Source of the DNA: an uncultured Clostridia bacterium
Lineage (GTDB): Bacteria; Bacillota; Clostridia; UMGS1883
Length of the DNA stretch: 64,000 bases
Direction of reading: 5' to 3'
Assembly: GCA_947626145.1 (NCBI GenBank)
Contig: CANQRB010000003.1
Location: 232,310-296,309, forward strand
Below the pieces are notes generated by a model. It did no database searches, was not told the origin of the DNA, and saw nothing but the letters and a program-made list of their open reading frames with translations. A program made the translations under genes and the position numbers. Position 1 is the stretch's first letter. Every line of letters begins with the position of its first letter. Positions 34,162-44,704 of the stretch are shown here, one piece after another.

Positions 34162-36483
34162 ATGTACTCATATACATGGGACACTGATACCGGCGGGTTA
34201 CTTTTGAATACTTCTCCATTGGTATTCAGCAAGGAACCACGCCCAGTGTATTACAAAGAACTTGATATATTGGGATTTGATCGGCATTGGGATTATGCAA
34301 AAAACGACATATACCCATATATGTGGGCTGAAGCCAACAATTATATCTATCGAGGAAGACTTGTCGCTAAAACGAAAGGTGGAAGTCTCTATACCGCCCC
34401 TGAATTGATGATCCTTGAAGATGCAGAGCCTAATGGAGAATCTCTTCGATTTGTAGATATTCCTGCTATGGTTGAAAAAAACAGGGATTTAATTGAAAAA
34501 CTTGCAGCAGACACCATTAAGAAGATTTATAACACCTATGTTGAATACATGGATAGAGTGGACGTTTTCTATGTGGCTTTCAGCGGAGGTAAAGACAGTA
34601 TTGTTGCTCTCGATCTTGTTCAACGGGCATTACCCCACAACAAATTTAAGGTATTGTTTGGTGATACTGGAATGGAGTTTCCTGATACTTATGCTACGGT
34701 TGATATAATAAAAGAGCAATGCCAAAAACAAGGAATAGAGTTTATTGTGGCAAAGTCAGACTACTCGCCTACTGAATCGTGGCGAAAATTCGGTCCTCCT
34801 GCAACTGTCACACGATGGTGTTGTAGCGTACATAAAACTGCTCCACAGATACTTTCCCTCCGAGAGCTTACTGGTAAATCTAATTTCACTGGAATGGGAT
34901 TTATTGGAGTAAGAGCGAGTGAGAGTCTTGCCAGAAGTGAGTATGACTATGTAAGTTTTGGAGAAAAACATAAGGGGCAATTCAGTTGTAACCCTATTTT
35001 AGAATGGAATTCTGCCGAGTTATATACCTATATTTTTGCTGAGGGCATTTATTTAAGCGAAGCTTATAAGAAAGGAAACCGTCGTGCTGGCTGCTTAGTA
35101 TGTCCGAGAGCAGCAGAAAGGAATGAGTTCATTGCAAGATCTTGGTACACTAAAGAGTTTGATAACTTAATCGATACTATCAAAAGTATGTACAAAAAAA
35201 GCTTTACATCTGAAAGCCAATTGAACGAGTTTATAGCAAATGGGGGATGGAAAGCAAGAAAAAATGGGCGCGATATTGATATAGCGCTGAACTATGTTGA
35301 AGAAAACGGAAATGACTATAATTCAATTAAGATACTGAAAGCGAAAACTTCTTGGAAAGAATGGATTAAAACAATTGGAGTTTTAGTTAATGACGCAAGT
35401 CCATACAAAATTCTATTTAGGAACGAACAATTTACCATTGATGTTGTTGAAAACGGTAATGATATCGAGGTAAGATATGATTCTGAACTACCACGTAAGA
35501 ATCCACTGTTCATTAAATTGCTGAAAAATGTATTTCGAAAATCAGCCTGTTGTATTGGATGTCGTGAATGTGAAGCGGATTGTCACAACGGCTGCATTTC
35601 CATGAAAAATGGTAATCTTCAAATTAGTGATAGCTGCGTACACTGTTCACAATGTCACAAGGTCGATAAAGGATGCCTTGTATATAAATCATTAGAAATG
35701 CCAAAAGGAGGACTAAAAATGTCTGCATCAAAAAGCTTAAACTGTTACTCACACCATGCGCCTAAAATGGAGTGGTTTACACAATACTTTTCACTCAAGA
35801 ATGATTTTGACGAACAACATTCTTTAGGCTCGCAAATGTATAGTTTTTTCAAACGCTTTTTGAGAGATGCTGAACTTCTTGACGAGAATGGTTTTAGTAA
35901 GACCGCTCAAATAATTGATAAATTAGGACTCGATGAAGAAGCTTCTTGGGCCCTTATGTTTGCAAATCTCGCCTACACCCCACAAATTAACTGGGTAGTA
36001 AAGCGCATGAAGATGAATGAGACATATTCTAAAGATTATACTATATCATTACTCGTATCTGACGGTGCAAAAGAAAGTTGGGTAAAAGACATTTGGAGTT
36101 CCTTTGCAAGAATTCTTGAACTGCCATTTAGCTTAGTTGGCTTTGGTTTTCCAGGTAAAGAGAATGGTAAAATGATATCAATTACAAGAACTCCTTGGCA
36201 AGCGCCAAATCCTATTGTTATTCTCTACAGCCTTTATAAGTTCGCTGAAGCCTGTGGTGATTACTATCAATTTACACTGTCTCGTTTGTTAAATCATGAT
36301 ATTGAAAGCGATGGCATCAGCCCAACAGAGATTTTTGGGCTTGATCGCGCACAAATGGAGAAGTTGCTTAATGGTTTATCTATAAATTATCCGGACTTTA
36401 TCAACGCAAGTTTTACTCTTGACCTTGAGAATATAACTCTCAACAATGAAAAAACATCTCAAGATGTGTTGACGCTGTTCTAA
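34162..36483 (+). CDS. brxP: BrxP: PAPS reductase-DUF4007 protein of type 4 BREX
   Basis: The 773-aa protein has the adenylation P-loop SGGKDS (141-146) in FYVAFSGGKDSIVALDLV, with Cys220, Cys221, Cys311 and Cys314 placed for a 4Fe-4S cluster as in DndC/CysH-type sulfur-transfer enzymes. A second cluster domain (about 463-505: CCIGCRECEADCHNGC, then CVHCSQCHKVDKGC) resembles a ferredoxin. The C-terminal part (about 525-773, LNCYSHHAPKMEWFTQYF) fits DUF4007. BrxP defines type 4 BREX in the published classification. By analogy to DndC it should activate DNA for sulfur insertion, using sulfur from the desulfurase gene downstream; this is inference. Confidence 0.88.
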   Translation: MYSYTWDTDTGGLLLNTSPLVFSKEPRPVYYKELDILGFDRHWDYAKNDIYPYMWAEANNYIYRGRLVAKTKGGSLYTAPELMILEDAEPNGESLRFVDIPAMVEKNRDLIEKLAADTIKKIYNTYVEYMDRVDVFYVAFSGGKDSIVALDLVQRALPHNKFKVLFGDTGMEFPDTYATVDIIKEQCQKQGIEFIVAKSDYSPTESWRKFGPPATVTRWCCSVHKTAPQILSLRELTGKSNFTGMGFIGVRASESLARSEYDYVSFGEKHKGQFSCNPILEWNSAELYTYIFAEGIYLSEAYKKGNRRAGCLVCPRAAERNEFIARSWYTKEFDNLIDTIKSMYKKSFTSESQLNEFIANGGWKARKNGRDIDIALNYVEENGNDYNSIKILKAKTSWKEWIKTIGVLVNDASPYKILFRNEQFTIDVVENGNDIEVRYDSELPRKNPLFIKLLKNVFRKSACCIGCRECEADCHNGCISMKNGNLQISDSCVHCSQCHKVDKGCLVYKSLEMPKGGLKMSASKSLNCYSHHAPKMEWFTQYFSLKNDFDEQHSLGSQMYSFFKRFLRDAELLDENGFSKTAQIIDKLGLDEEASWALMFANLAYTPQINWVVKRMKMNETYSKDYTISLLVSDGAKESWVKDIWSSFARILELPFSLVGFGFPGKENGKMISITRTPWQAPNPIVILYSLYKFAEACGDYYQFTLSRLLNHDIESDGISPTEIFGLDRAQMEKLLNGLSINYPDFINASFTLDLENITLNNEKTSQDVLTLF

Positions 36484-36496
36484 GGAGGACAAAAAA

Positions 36497-39400
36497 ATGC
36501 CAATGTTCGAGAATTATAGACATTATTTTAATATTGATCCGGATTATTTCCCTGCTGTGAATGAAGCAGTAATACTGAAAAATCCTGATATGTGGAAGAA
36601 ATTCTTTCCACACGAGACTTTTGTCAAGCTTGTAAAAAACGCTGTTAATGTACTTGAACGCAAGCAAAAACTCAGTTTGTGGGTAGAAGGGGCATATGGC
36701 ACCGGTAAATCTCACGCTGTTCTAACCTTGAAAAAGCTCTTAGATTCAGATGAATCAGAGACACGCGAGTATTTCCAAAAATATAAGCTTGATAATGACC
36801 TATGCAATCGTCTTCAAAACGTCAAATCAAGTGGAAAAATATTGACCGTTCACCGCTATGGGTCAGCGACGATTCGCGGCGATCATAATTTGATTTTCGC
36901 TGTTCAAGAAAGCATTGAAAAAGCTCTTGCTAATGCTGGAATTGAAAACAAAGGGGAAAATGCACTAAAAGAAGCAACAATTACATGGCTTTCTGATAAA
37001 GACAATAAAAGTTATTTTAATGGGTTGATTTCCGGAACATATGCTGACCTATTTGGCGGCGATGATGTCAATTCTGTTCTCGAAAAACTCCACACTTTCT
37101 CAGGCGATGCCTTGGCGAAAGTAATGGATAAAATATTCAAAGTGGCAGATGAGCGTCAAATAAAAGCACTTTCTTTGAGCGTCACAAGTTTATGTGATTG
37201 GATAAGAGAAATCATTCAGTTAAATGAGTTGAAAGCAATAGTTTTTATTTGGGATGAATTCACAGAATATTTTTACAACAATGCGCGGAATTTGACTGGT
37301 TTCCAAGAGTTATGTGAAATTAGCGAAACCGATCCGTTTTACTTTGTATTGGTAACCCATGTTACGCAGGGACTATTTCACGAAAGAGATCAAGACTTTA
37401 TCAAACTGAATGGACGATTTGTCAGCCCGCACAGTTTGATTAGTTTGCCTGAAAATATCGCTTTCCAACTTATGGGCGCTGCAATGGAAAAGAATCAAGA
37501 TCCTGCCGTTCTTGAGGATTGGGATGTTGCTCTGGATGACTTGGTTGATCGAACGAAAGAATCCCGTAAATTAGTCAAAGCAGTTGCGCACATTTCGGAT
37601 AAAGAGATGATGGATATACTTCCTATCCATCCTTATGCAGCGCTACTTCTGAAATATATTTCATCAGCTTTTGATTCCAATCAACGCAGTATGTTTGACT
37701 TTATTAAAAATGATCGCGGAGATGAAATCCGTGGATTTCAGTGGTTTATAGATAACTGTGGACCGGAAGACGATAATCCTCTTCTTTCAGTCGATATGCT
37801 CTGGGAATTTTTCTATGATAAGGGCAAGGAATACCTTGCACATGAAGTTCGTTCTATCCTTGATTATTATAATCGTGCCACAAATAATAGACTGGATTCT
37901 GATCAAAAGCGAGTGCTGAAAACTATCCTTTTGCTTCAGTCAATTTCTCAATATGCGGGCGACTCTGTGGAATTATTTATTCCAAATGAAAAAAATATCA
38001 ACAACGCTTTTGAGGGAACCGATATGGATGGATCGGCTTCCAGATGCGCTGATCAACTTGTTCGTGATAAAGTTCTGTTTTCTAAATCTCTTGGTGGAGG
38101 CAAGTTCCAATATGCAGCGTATAATAACGAAGGTGATATAGATATTTCACCTTTTGAAGATCAAATTGATAAGAAAAGCACATCAGCTATTATTCTTGAA
38201 GAACTTGCGGATGGCTTGCGAATAGTTGACGCCATTACTCTTAGAGACGCATTGAAATTTCGTTATGTGTTGCGTTTTGCCTCATCATCTGATTTTGATT
38301 CGACCATTAGGCAACTTCGCAATACTGAAGAACAATATGATAATAAAATATTGGCTGTAGTTTGTTTTGCAAAAAATGATTCCGAAAGTGTTGTTATAGG
38401 GAAGAAAATACGCGACGCTCTTGCTGAAGGTACCTACAACATGATTTTTGTAGATGCTACCAGAACTCCTTTTGGTGAAGATGGATATAGCACTTATCGT
38501 CATGATATGGCTTTATCTATGGCTCTACAAGGAAAGGATCGTGAATTATCTAATCAATACGCCAATAACGCAAAGGATTCACTAAAGAAATGGAAAAATA
38601 GGATTACGAACGGTGAATTTATTGTTTTTACCGCTGAGAAACAAGATGGAGAACGGGCAACCACAATCGATGAACTGCATAGCATTCTTGCGGAAGTAAA
38701 TAAAAAGAATTTCCCTGAATGTCTTGAAGGTGCGTATAATGTTATTTCGAATATGTTTACTCCGAGCAACCTGAAATTGGGTGTAGAGTGTGCAGTTAAG
38801 CAGAAGACATCAGGAACATTTCTGTCGTCTAGTCCTGCTACAAAACTTGAAGCTGCTCTTGAAGGGGCATGGAATGTACCTGAATATTGGAAAAGCAAAC
38901 CTCATCTCCTAATATCAAAGATTAAAATTTGTGTTGAGAACATCGTTATTGATGGATTTAAGAATGGCGGTGGACGAGTCTCAATTAAGAAAATTTATGA
39001 TGTGCTAAAAGCTGCGCCATACGGTTTCATGCCATGCAACTTATCTGCATTTATTCTCGGATTTGTCTTGAAAGAATACGCTAATGGTGTTTATAGTTGG
39101 AGTGATGGACTAACTAATGATGTATTGAATCTCGATAAGTTGAAAGAAATGATTGACGAAGTTATTAGGCTTGAAATTACGCCAAATTCTCGCTATAGAG
39201 ATAAGTACATTGTTGAAATGACTCCTGAGGAAAAGGCGTTTAACGATATAACTTCTGAAGCGTTTGACATCCCACATAATTTATGTACTTCGATCCCCAA
39301 TACCAGAGAACGTATTCGTAGCAAAATGAAAGAGCTTTCGTTCCCGATTTGGACTCTTAAGTATATTTTGAGCGAAAGAGAAACCACAACAACAAAAGAA

Positions 39401-40702
39401 GTCCTTGCAGAAATAATTGATTTATTCTGCGGCATTGCAAATAGCAATAATATTGGTGCGTCAAAGACTGATAGTGACATTGCTATTTCCATCGGGAAAA
39501 GTGCAATTTCAAACCGTGAAGCGGCAACCGATTTGAAGAAACTTCTGTCGAAAGAAAATTGCACAAACGGTATGCTCTCATATCTTAAGGAGTTCGAAAA
39601 TGGACTACTTGTAGAATTAGCTGAGCAAGTTGGAGATGGTGGACAGTACATCAATGTATTACGCAAAAAGTTTGATGCAGATGCAGCTAACTGGGTTTGG
39701 AACGTCGAAACTGCCGAACAAAAAATCCGTGAAGTCATTTTAGAATACTCTATAATAGTCGAGAGCAATAAAGTTCTTGCTAAGAGCGTTTCCTATGAGG
39801 CTACTATTCGGGAGTGGTGTGACAGATGCGGATACATCCGTATCGCTTATCTTTCTGCCAAAAATTATTTGGATGAACTTGATTCATTCATGGGTATACT
39901 GTATAGTCTAAAAAAAGCGGGTACATTGCTTGATTCTCAAAAAAATACATTTTATGAACAACTGAAAATGAATGCTGATGCCTTCAGGAATTTATACAAT
40001 AATCAAATTGATTTATTCAAACGAGTTTGTGGATACTATTTAGACAAACTCAACGATGATGAAATCAAAGATGTATTTAATACGATTCCGTCCGGCTCTT
40101 TCACCTATGAGAAATCGGAGTACCTGAATACTGTCGAAAATAAAGTCGCTGCCTATATGGAGGGGCAAAAGAGCGCTAAACTAAAGAAACTTTGGAGAGA
40201 AAAAACAGGCACAGAATCTCCCCGTGACTGGTCAAAAAAGTATAAAATGCCTATTCTTTGCCTAATACCGGATGAAGAAATGTTAAAGGCAAAAGCTGCT
40301 TTTGGTGTAATAAACCGCGCCAAATCCGATGAAGCATCTACTGATAGAGCGCTTGAGTATCTCTCAAATACCAAATTCTTTGATATGCTACAAGATGAAT
40401 CAGCATTGGACAAAGCCTTTAGGAATGGGATAATAAAGAGTTACTCGGTTATGCTTACCGATATTCAGTCAGTAAAAGAGTATCTAGACTCACATATTGA
40501 GGCAGAACCATATGATTGGCTTGGTCTTCCTGAGGTTGAAAAAAAGATTTGTCAAATGGCTGAAGCACAGTACAATCATGGCGGTTGTGAACGAGCCCTA
40601 TCCAAAATTGATGAGATGGATATTACCGAGGTCAAAAAGTATTTGAAAGATTTGATAAAAGATAACATGACCGTTGGTATGGAGATCATTAAAAGAAATT
40701 AA
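36497..40702 (+). CDS. brxC: BrxC/PglY-type ATPase of BREX
   Basis: The 1401-aa protein has Walker A GAYGTGKS (65-72) in LWVEGAYGTGKSHAVLTLKK and a Walker B-like AIVFIWDEFTEYF (about 245-257), followed by YFVLVTHVTQGLFHERDQ. The large size, N-terminal P-loop and long C-terminal helical region match BrxC/PglY, the large ATPase common to all BREX types. It sits between brxP and pglZ as in type 4 loci, with AAGGAGG before ATG 36497. It is AT-rich compared with the ICE backbone. Its role in host marking and phage exclusion is known only in outline. Confidence 0.87.
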   Translation: MPMFENYRHYFNIDPDYFPAVNEAVILKNPDMWKKFFPHETFVKLVKNAVNVLERKQKLSLWVEGAYGTGKSHAVLTLKKLLDSDESETREYFQKYKLDNDLCNRLQNVKSSGKILTVHRYGSATIRGDHNLIFAVQESIEKALANAGIENKGENALKEATITWLSDKDNKSYFNGLISGTYADLFGGDDVNSVLEKLHTFSGDALAKVMDKIFKVADERQIKALSLSVTSLCDWIREIIQLNELKAIVFIWDEFTEYFYNNARNLTGFQELCEISETDPFYFVLVTHVTQGLFHERDQDFIKLNGRFVSPHSLISLPENIAFQLMGAAMEKNQDPAVLEDWDVALDDLVDRTKESRKLVKAVAHISDKEMMDILPIHPYAALLLKYISSAFDSNQRSMFDFIKNDRGDEIRGFQWFIDNCGPEDDNPLLSVDMLWEFFYDKGKEYLAHEVRSILDYYNRATNNRLDSDQKRVLKTILLLQSISQYAGDSVELFIPNEKNINNAFEGTDMDGSASRCADQLVRDKVLFSKSLGGGKFQYAAYNNEGDIDISPFEDQIDKKSTSAIILEELADGLRIVDAITLRDALKFRYVLRFASSSDFDSTIRQLRNTEEQYDNKILAVVCFAKNDSESVVIGKKIRDALAEGTYNMIFVDATRTPFGEDGYSTYRHDMALSMALQGKDRELSNQYANNAKDSLKKWKNRITNGEFIVFTAEKQDGERATTIDELHSILAEVNKKNFPECLEGAYNVISNMFTPSNLKLGVECAVKQKTSGTFLSSSPATKLEAALEGAWNVPEYWKSKPHLLISKIKICVENIVIDGFKNGGGRVSIKKIYDVLKAAPYGFMPCNLSAFILGFVLKEYANGVYSWSDGLTNDVLNLDKLKEMIDEVIRLEITPNSRYRDKYIVEMTPEEKAFNDITSEAFDIPHNLCTSIPNTRERIRSKMKELSFPIWTLKYILSERETTTTKEVLAEIIDLFCGIANSNNIGASKTDSDIAISIGKSAISNREAATDLKKLLSKENCTNGMLSYLKEFENGLLVELAEQVGDGGQYINVLRKKFDADAANWVWNVETAEQKIREVILEYSIIVESNKVLAKSVSYEATIREWCDRCGYIRIAYLSAKNYLDELDSFMGILYSLKKAGTLLDSQKNTFYEQLKMNADAFRNLYNNQIDLFKRVCGYYLDKLNDDEIKDVFNTIPSGSFTYEKSEYLNTVENKVAAYMEGQKSAKLKKLWREKTGTESPRDWSKKYKMPILCLIPDEEMLKAKAAFGVINRAKSDEASTDRALEYLSNTKFFDMLQDESALDKAFRNGIIKSYSVMLTDIQSVKEYLDSHIEAEPYDWLGLPEVEKKICQMAEAQYNHGGCERALSKIDEMDITEVKKYLKDLIKDNMTVGMEIIKRN

Positions 40703-40713
40703 GGAGGTACGGT

Positions 40714-43044
40714 ATGACTATAAATGAAGTCATTCGAAAAATTGACCGCTATCTTCAAAAAGATAGCGTCGGACCTCTGCTTGTCGATGCTCAAAGTAAA
40801 GCAGATATAGAGGCAATTGTTACACATTATCAGTTACCTGGCAACACATTTATTTCTGCTTCCGATTCTGGGTTATGTAATCTCGACGAGTTTCCATTGA
40901 TCGATAGGTTATTGGAAAGACTGGCATCAGAAAACAAAGCATTCTTCGTCAGAGAAATATCATCTTTTTATATGTTGAAGGGCGAAAAAGAATTGTCGCA
41001 AGAGTTGAAAGAACTTCTGTCCATGAACATACTTGGTCATGCAGTGATTATTACCTTTCAGTGCGAGCCATATCTTCGCCTACTCATAAAAAATGATAGA
41101 CGACTTGAAGGGAAAATATGTATTTTGAACGGAGAATCATGCTCACGTCCAAAGCTTGTGTTTACCATTGATGAAATCAATCTAAACGGCAACAAGGTTG
41201 TTGTTAAAGGTATTCATAATCTTGCGAAAGCAATAGAAAATGAGGTTTCCGATACAATCTATGTTGAAACAGGAAAATCAAAAGCGAACTTTCCGGTTAC
41301 TTTGTATTCTATCACAGAAATGAAAAATCCATACGATATTTTGTGCCAGTTAGATAATCTCACTTTGGAACTGGGTAAAAGTATGGGAACAGAGGAAGAC
41401 TGGAAATTTGCCTTATCTGAATTTCATTCATGTCCATCTTGGGAACTGTTAATTTCCGCTAAGATTGGCGACATACATAACCTCGATCTCGTTATTAACA
41501 ATTATAGTCTTTACAAAGATAATAAGAGATTGCTTTGGTTGTATTTCGTCGGGTTAAAGCTTTTTGGCGCAGGAAATAATAACTACCTAAATAAAGTTAC
41601 ATCCAATTCTGAATCTCCCACTGATTTTGTGCGAAATATGTATCGGTGTATTTTGGAAATAGAGCCGAGTGACAATTCTTATATCGAGATATATGATCAA
41701 AGAAAGGCATTGCTGAATGCGGTTAATAATCCAACAGATGAAGTAATTGATTTCTGCAAGATTGTTCTCAGCAAAGAGCGTTATGCGATTTACTATCTTA
41801 CAGACAATACTATTCAGGAAAAGGAACTCGTATTTAAGCTTCTTGATAAGTATGGACTCGATTATGAGAAATCTAAGATTATTGATATCTTGAAACGAGT
41901 TTATCCCGATTTGTATTTCTATCTATTACCATTTCATTTTAAGATTGATTTGTTGGACACCTATTTCCAAGAATACAAATATCAAAAAGTTATCAACAAG
42001 ATATTTCCCGAATTTATGGAACTTGTGCGACAGCAAGCTCTCAGTCGAGATTATAATGTCTTGCTTCAGCCACGTAGTGCATTGATTGAGAACATCGATA
42101 ATCAACAATCACAAACATATTTCACCGACGCTATGGGCGTGGAATATCTCAGTTTTATTATGAATCGGTGTCATGAACTTCAGCTCATGGCAAAGGTGAC
42201 TATTTGCAGAAGCGAACTGCCTTCAATTACTAGCCGCAACAAAGAATTCTGGGATGTTTTATCTACAACGCGCTTTCCTATCATCACTGTTGATAAGATT
42301 GATAAAATTAAACATCATGGTGATGAGGGATATGACTACAGTCGTGAAGACAGAAAGCTCCCGATTTATTTGATTAGAGAGTTGGAAATAATTGATGACT
42401 TGATAAGAAAAATCAAGATGAACCTGGCAACAGGGAAATATAGCAAAGCCATCTTGATTTCTGATCATGGGGCGAGTAGACTGGCGGTTATACACGATAC
42501 GGAGAATCTTTTGGTTATGGAATCTGCCGGTCAACATTCTGGTAGATGTTGCCCTAAAAGTGAGATTGATGTTAAACCGGAGAGTGCAGTCGACGCCGAT
42601 GATTTCTGGGCACTTGCAAACTATGATCGCTTCAAAGGAAGCCGAAAAGCAAATGTTGAGGTGCATGGCGGCGCTACTTTGGAGGAAGTAGTCATTCCTA
42701 TCATAGAAATTACCTACTTGAATAGTTCAGTCGAAGTAAAAATAATGTCGATTGATGCTCCTGCGTCGTTTACTGGAACGCCTGAAATATTGGTTAGCTA
42801 CCGCAAAAAGGCTGCCCTAAAGATTTTTTCGACCCAAAAACTATTAGATGTGAGCATCGAAATAGACGGACATATATACGACGCTGAAGCAAGAGATGAC
42901 AATTTTTATGTTGTTAAAGAAATGCCTGAAATTCGTCGTGCAAAATTATACACAGTCAATGTATATGCTTGCGGAAGTCCGATCGCAAAATCGTTGCCAC
43001 TTATCGTAAAAAAGGAAAGTGGAAGCGAAAAGGACATTTTCTAA
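40714..43044 (+). CDS. pglZ: PglZ-domain phosphatase-like protein of BREX
   Basis: The 776-aa protein has the alkaline-phosphatase-superfamily core of PglZ: TYFTDAMGVEYLSFIM (about 465, metal/nucleophile loop), KAILISDHGASRLAVI (about 576-591) and SAGQHSGRCC (about 607), followed by VEVHGGATLEEVVIPI. The first 300 residues form the helical N-terminal region of BREX-type PglZ. It starts 11 bases after brxC with AAGGAGG. PglZ is the one protein shared by every BREX type. Its substrate is unknown. Confidence 0.9.
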   Translation: MTINEVIRKIDRYLQKDSVGPLLVDAQSKADIEAIVTHYQLPGNTFISASDSGLCNLDEFPLIDRLLERLASENKAFFVREISSFYMLKGEKELSQELKELLSMNILGHAVIITFQCEPYLRLLIKNDRRLEGKICILNGESCSRPKLVFTIDEINLNGNKVVVKGIHNLAKAIENEVSDTIYVETGKSKANFPVTLYSITEMKNPYDILCQLDNLTLELGKSMGTEEDWKFALSEFHSCPSWELLISAKIGDIHNLDLVINNYSLYKDNKRLLWLYFVGLKLFGAGNNNYLNKVTSNSESPTDFVRNMYRCILEIEPSDNSYIEIYDQRKALLNAVNNPTDEVIDFCKIVLSKERYAIYYLTDNTIQEKELVFKLLDKYGLDYEKSKIIDILKRVYPDLYFYLLPFHFKIDLLDTYFQEYKYQKVINKIFPEFMELVRQQALSRDYNVLLQPRSALIENIDNQQSQTYFTDAMGVEYLSFIMNRCHELQLMAKVTICRSELPSITSRNKEFWDVLSTTRFPIITVDKIDKIKHHGDEGYDYSREDRKLPIYLIRELEIIDDLIRKIKMNLATGKYSKAILISDHGASRLAVIHDTENLLVMESAGQHSGRCCPKSEIDVKPESAVDADDFWALANYDRFKGSRKANVEVHGGATLEEVVIPIIEITYLNSSVEVKIMSIDAPASFTGTPEILVSYRKKAALKIFSTQKLLDVSIEIDGHIYDAEARDDNFYVVKEMPEIRRAKLYTVNVYACGSPIAKSLPLIVKKESGSEKDIF

Positions 43045-43056
43045 GGAGGGATACTT

Positions 43057-44508
43057 GTGATTGAAAAATTAAGAGATTGTTTCGATGAAATGGTTGTCTA
43101 CAAAGACTTAAAAAAGAGCAATTTCTTCTCTGCTTTAGGACTTCCATCATTTTTGAGGGACTGGTTATTAAAAAAATTTGCTAACGACGAAGGCAACCTT
43201 GATATAGATGAACTTACTGACTTTATTAGGACATATCTTCCGGATAAAGAAGAATGGATAAAAATCAAAGACAAGATCATCAACGACAATGAGAGAGTAA
43301 AAATCTTAACTAAGATTTCCGTGGACATAAGCATAAAAACCGGAGAAGTCGCTTTCTCTTTGCCTGATTTTGGATTAACTAACAAAGAAACGATGATAGA
43401 CACATCCACTTGGGAACAATATCGCGGAGAACTTGTTAGTGGACAAGAAGTATGGGGCGTTGTGGAACTCGGGTACCGTCCTCCGGATGATACAGTTAAA
43501 CCCAAAATTCCCGGTAAAATTCGACTAACGGGTTTTACTAATTTTTGTCCATATACAATAGATATTGATTACTATAAAGACGTTAGAAGTGAATTCACTA
43601 CTTCGGAATGGATCGATGTTCTTCTTGGTGCCATTGACTACAATGCAGAAGGATACGAAAATGAAGAGCAGAAGCTGACCATGCTTACACGACTCCTTCC
43701 GTTTATAGAAAAAAGGCTGAATTTGATTGAACTGGCACCCAAAGGGACAGGCAAATCTTATATATTTGGTCATGTAAGTAAATTCGGGTTGTTGACTGAC
43801 GGCGGTAAAGTTACACGAGCTAAGATGTTTTATGATACTGCGCGTAAAACACCTGGGTTTATAACCGGGAATGATTATGTTGCCATTGATGAAGTAAAAT
43901 TGGTACAATTCGGTGATGTTAATGAGATGCGTTCTATTTTACAAGGATATATGGAGTATGGTCAGTTTAACATTGGTGGCTATGAAGGCAAATCGGATGC
44001 CGGGGTTGTTTTCCTTGGAAACATAGATCAAGACAACATGGATGAGTACCAGAATATGTTTTCAGAACTTCCACCGTTGTTTCAGGAAAGCGCATTAGTA
44101 GATCGTATACATGGTTTTATCAAAGGTTGGGATATTCCAAGAATGAATGATGACTTGAAACTATCAGGTTGGGCGCTAAACTCAGAATATTTTTGCTCTA
44201 TTCTTCATGAACTTCGAAGCGATGTTAGCTACAGAGCAATTGTTGATCAAATTGTTGAAGTCCCTGACAAAGCAGATACAAGAGATACAGAAGCGGTAAA
44301 GCGAATTGCAACAGCTTATTTGAAACTGCTTTTCCCCAATGTTAAAAGTGTGCAAGATGTGAACCCCAAAAGATTTCAACAATACTGCCTTCGCCCCGCG
44401 GTTCGTATGCGGAAAATTATCAAACGTCAGCTTGGAATCCTTGATAAGGAATTCAAGGGAAAAGATATTCCGGTATTTTCTTTGAGGGATATTACAAATG
44501 AAAATTAG
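43057..44508 (+). CDS. brxL: BrxL, AAA+ protein (short, type 4 form)
   Basis: The 483-aa protein has Walker A in LAPKGTGKSYIFGHVSKFG (about 226-244), Walker B in YVAIDEVKLVQF (about 274), sensor-like VVFLGNIDQDNMDEY and arginine-rich VDRIHGFIKGWDIPRM. It resembles BrxL, once called Lon-like protease, but ends soon after the ATPase domain, with no room for the C-terminal Lon-like domain found in the ~680-aa type 1 protein. The start is GTG 43057 with AAGGAGG. Its end overlaps the next tiny gene by 11 bases. Confidence 0.87.
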   Translation: MIEKLRDCFDEMVVYKDLKKSNFFSALGLPSFLRDWLLKKFANDEGNLDIDELTDFIRTYLPDKEEWIKIKDKIINDNERVKILTKISVDISIKTGEVAFSLPDFGLTNKETMIDTSTWEQYRGELVSGQEVWGVVELGYRPPDDTVKPKIPGKIRLTGFTNFCPYTIDIDYYKDVRSEFTTSEWIDVLLGAIDYNAEGYENEEQKLTMLTRLLPFIEKRLNLIELAPKGTGKSYIFGHVSKFGLLTDGGKVTRAKMFYDTARKTPGFITGNDYVAIDEVKLVQFGDVNEMRSILQGYMEYGQFNIGGYEGKSDAGVVFLGNIDQDNMDEYQNMFSELPPLFQESALVDRIHGFIKGWDIPRMNDDLKLSGWALNSEYFCSILHELRSDVSYRAIVDQIVEVPDKADTRDTEAVKRIATAYLKLLFPNVKSVQDVNPKRFQQYCLRPAVRMRKIIKRQLGILDKEFKGKDIPVFSLRDITNEN

Positions 44509-44695
44509 TTGCATTATATGTGGAAAAGAAAGCTTGGATAAAAATACGATAGGAATAAACAAAAAACTTTTAGGCGAGGACATTGAGCATTATTACTGCA
44601 TAGATTGTCTCGCTGATTATCTCGAATGTACGGTACAGGACATTATAGATAAAATTGAGCAATTCAAAGAAGAAGGTTGTAAATTGTTCGAGTGA
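44498..44695 (+). CDS. 65-aa zinc-ribbon-like protein between brxL and the desulfurase
   Basis: It has two Cys pairs: ISCIICGKE (about 4-8) and YYCIDCLADYLEC (about 32-37), followed by an acidic helix (QDIIDKIEQFKEEGCKLFE). It probably binds zinc or an Fe-S/sulfur intermediate. Translation is coupled to brxL (11-base overlap), and the desulfurase gene starts 9 bases later. A role as sulfur carrier or adapter for the desulfurase is inference. Confidence 0.7.
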   Translation: MKISCIICGKESLDKNTIGINKKLLGEDIEHYYCIDCLADYLECTVQDIIDKIEQFKEEGCKLFE

Positions 44696-44704
44696 GGTGA
44701 TAAT

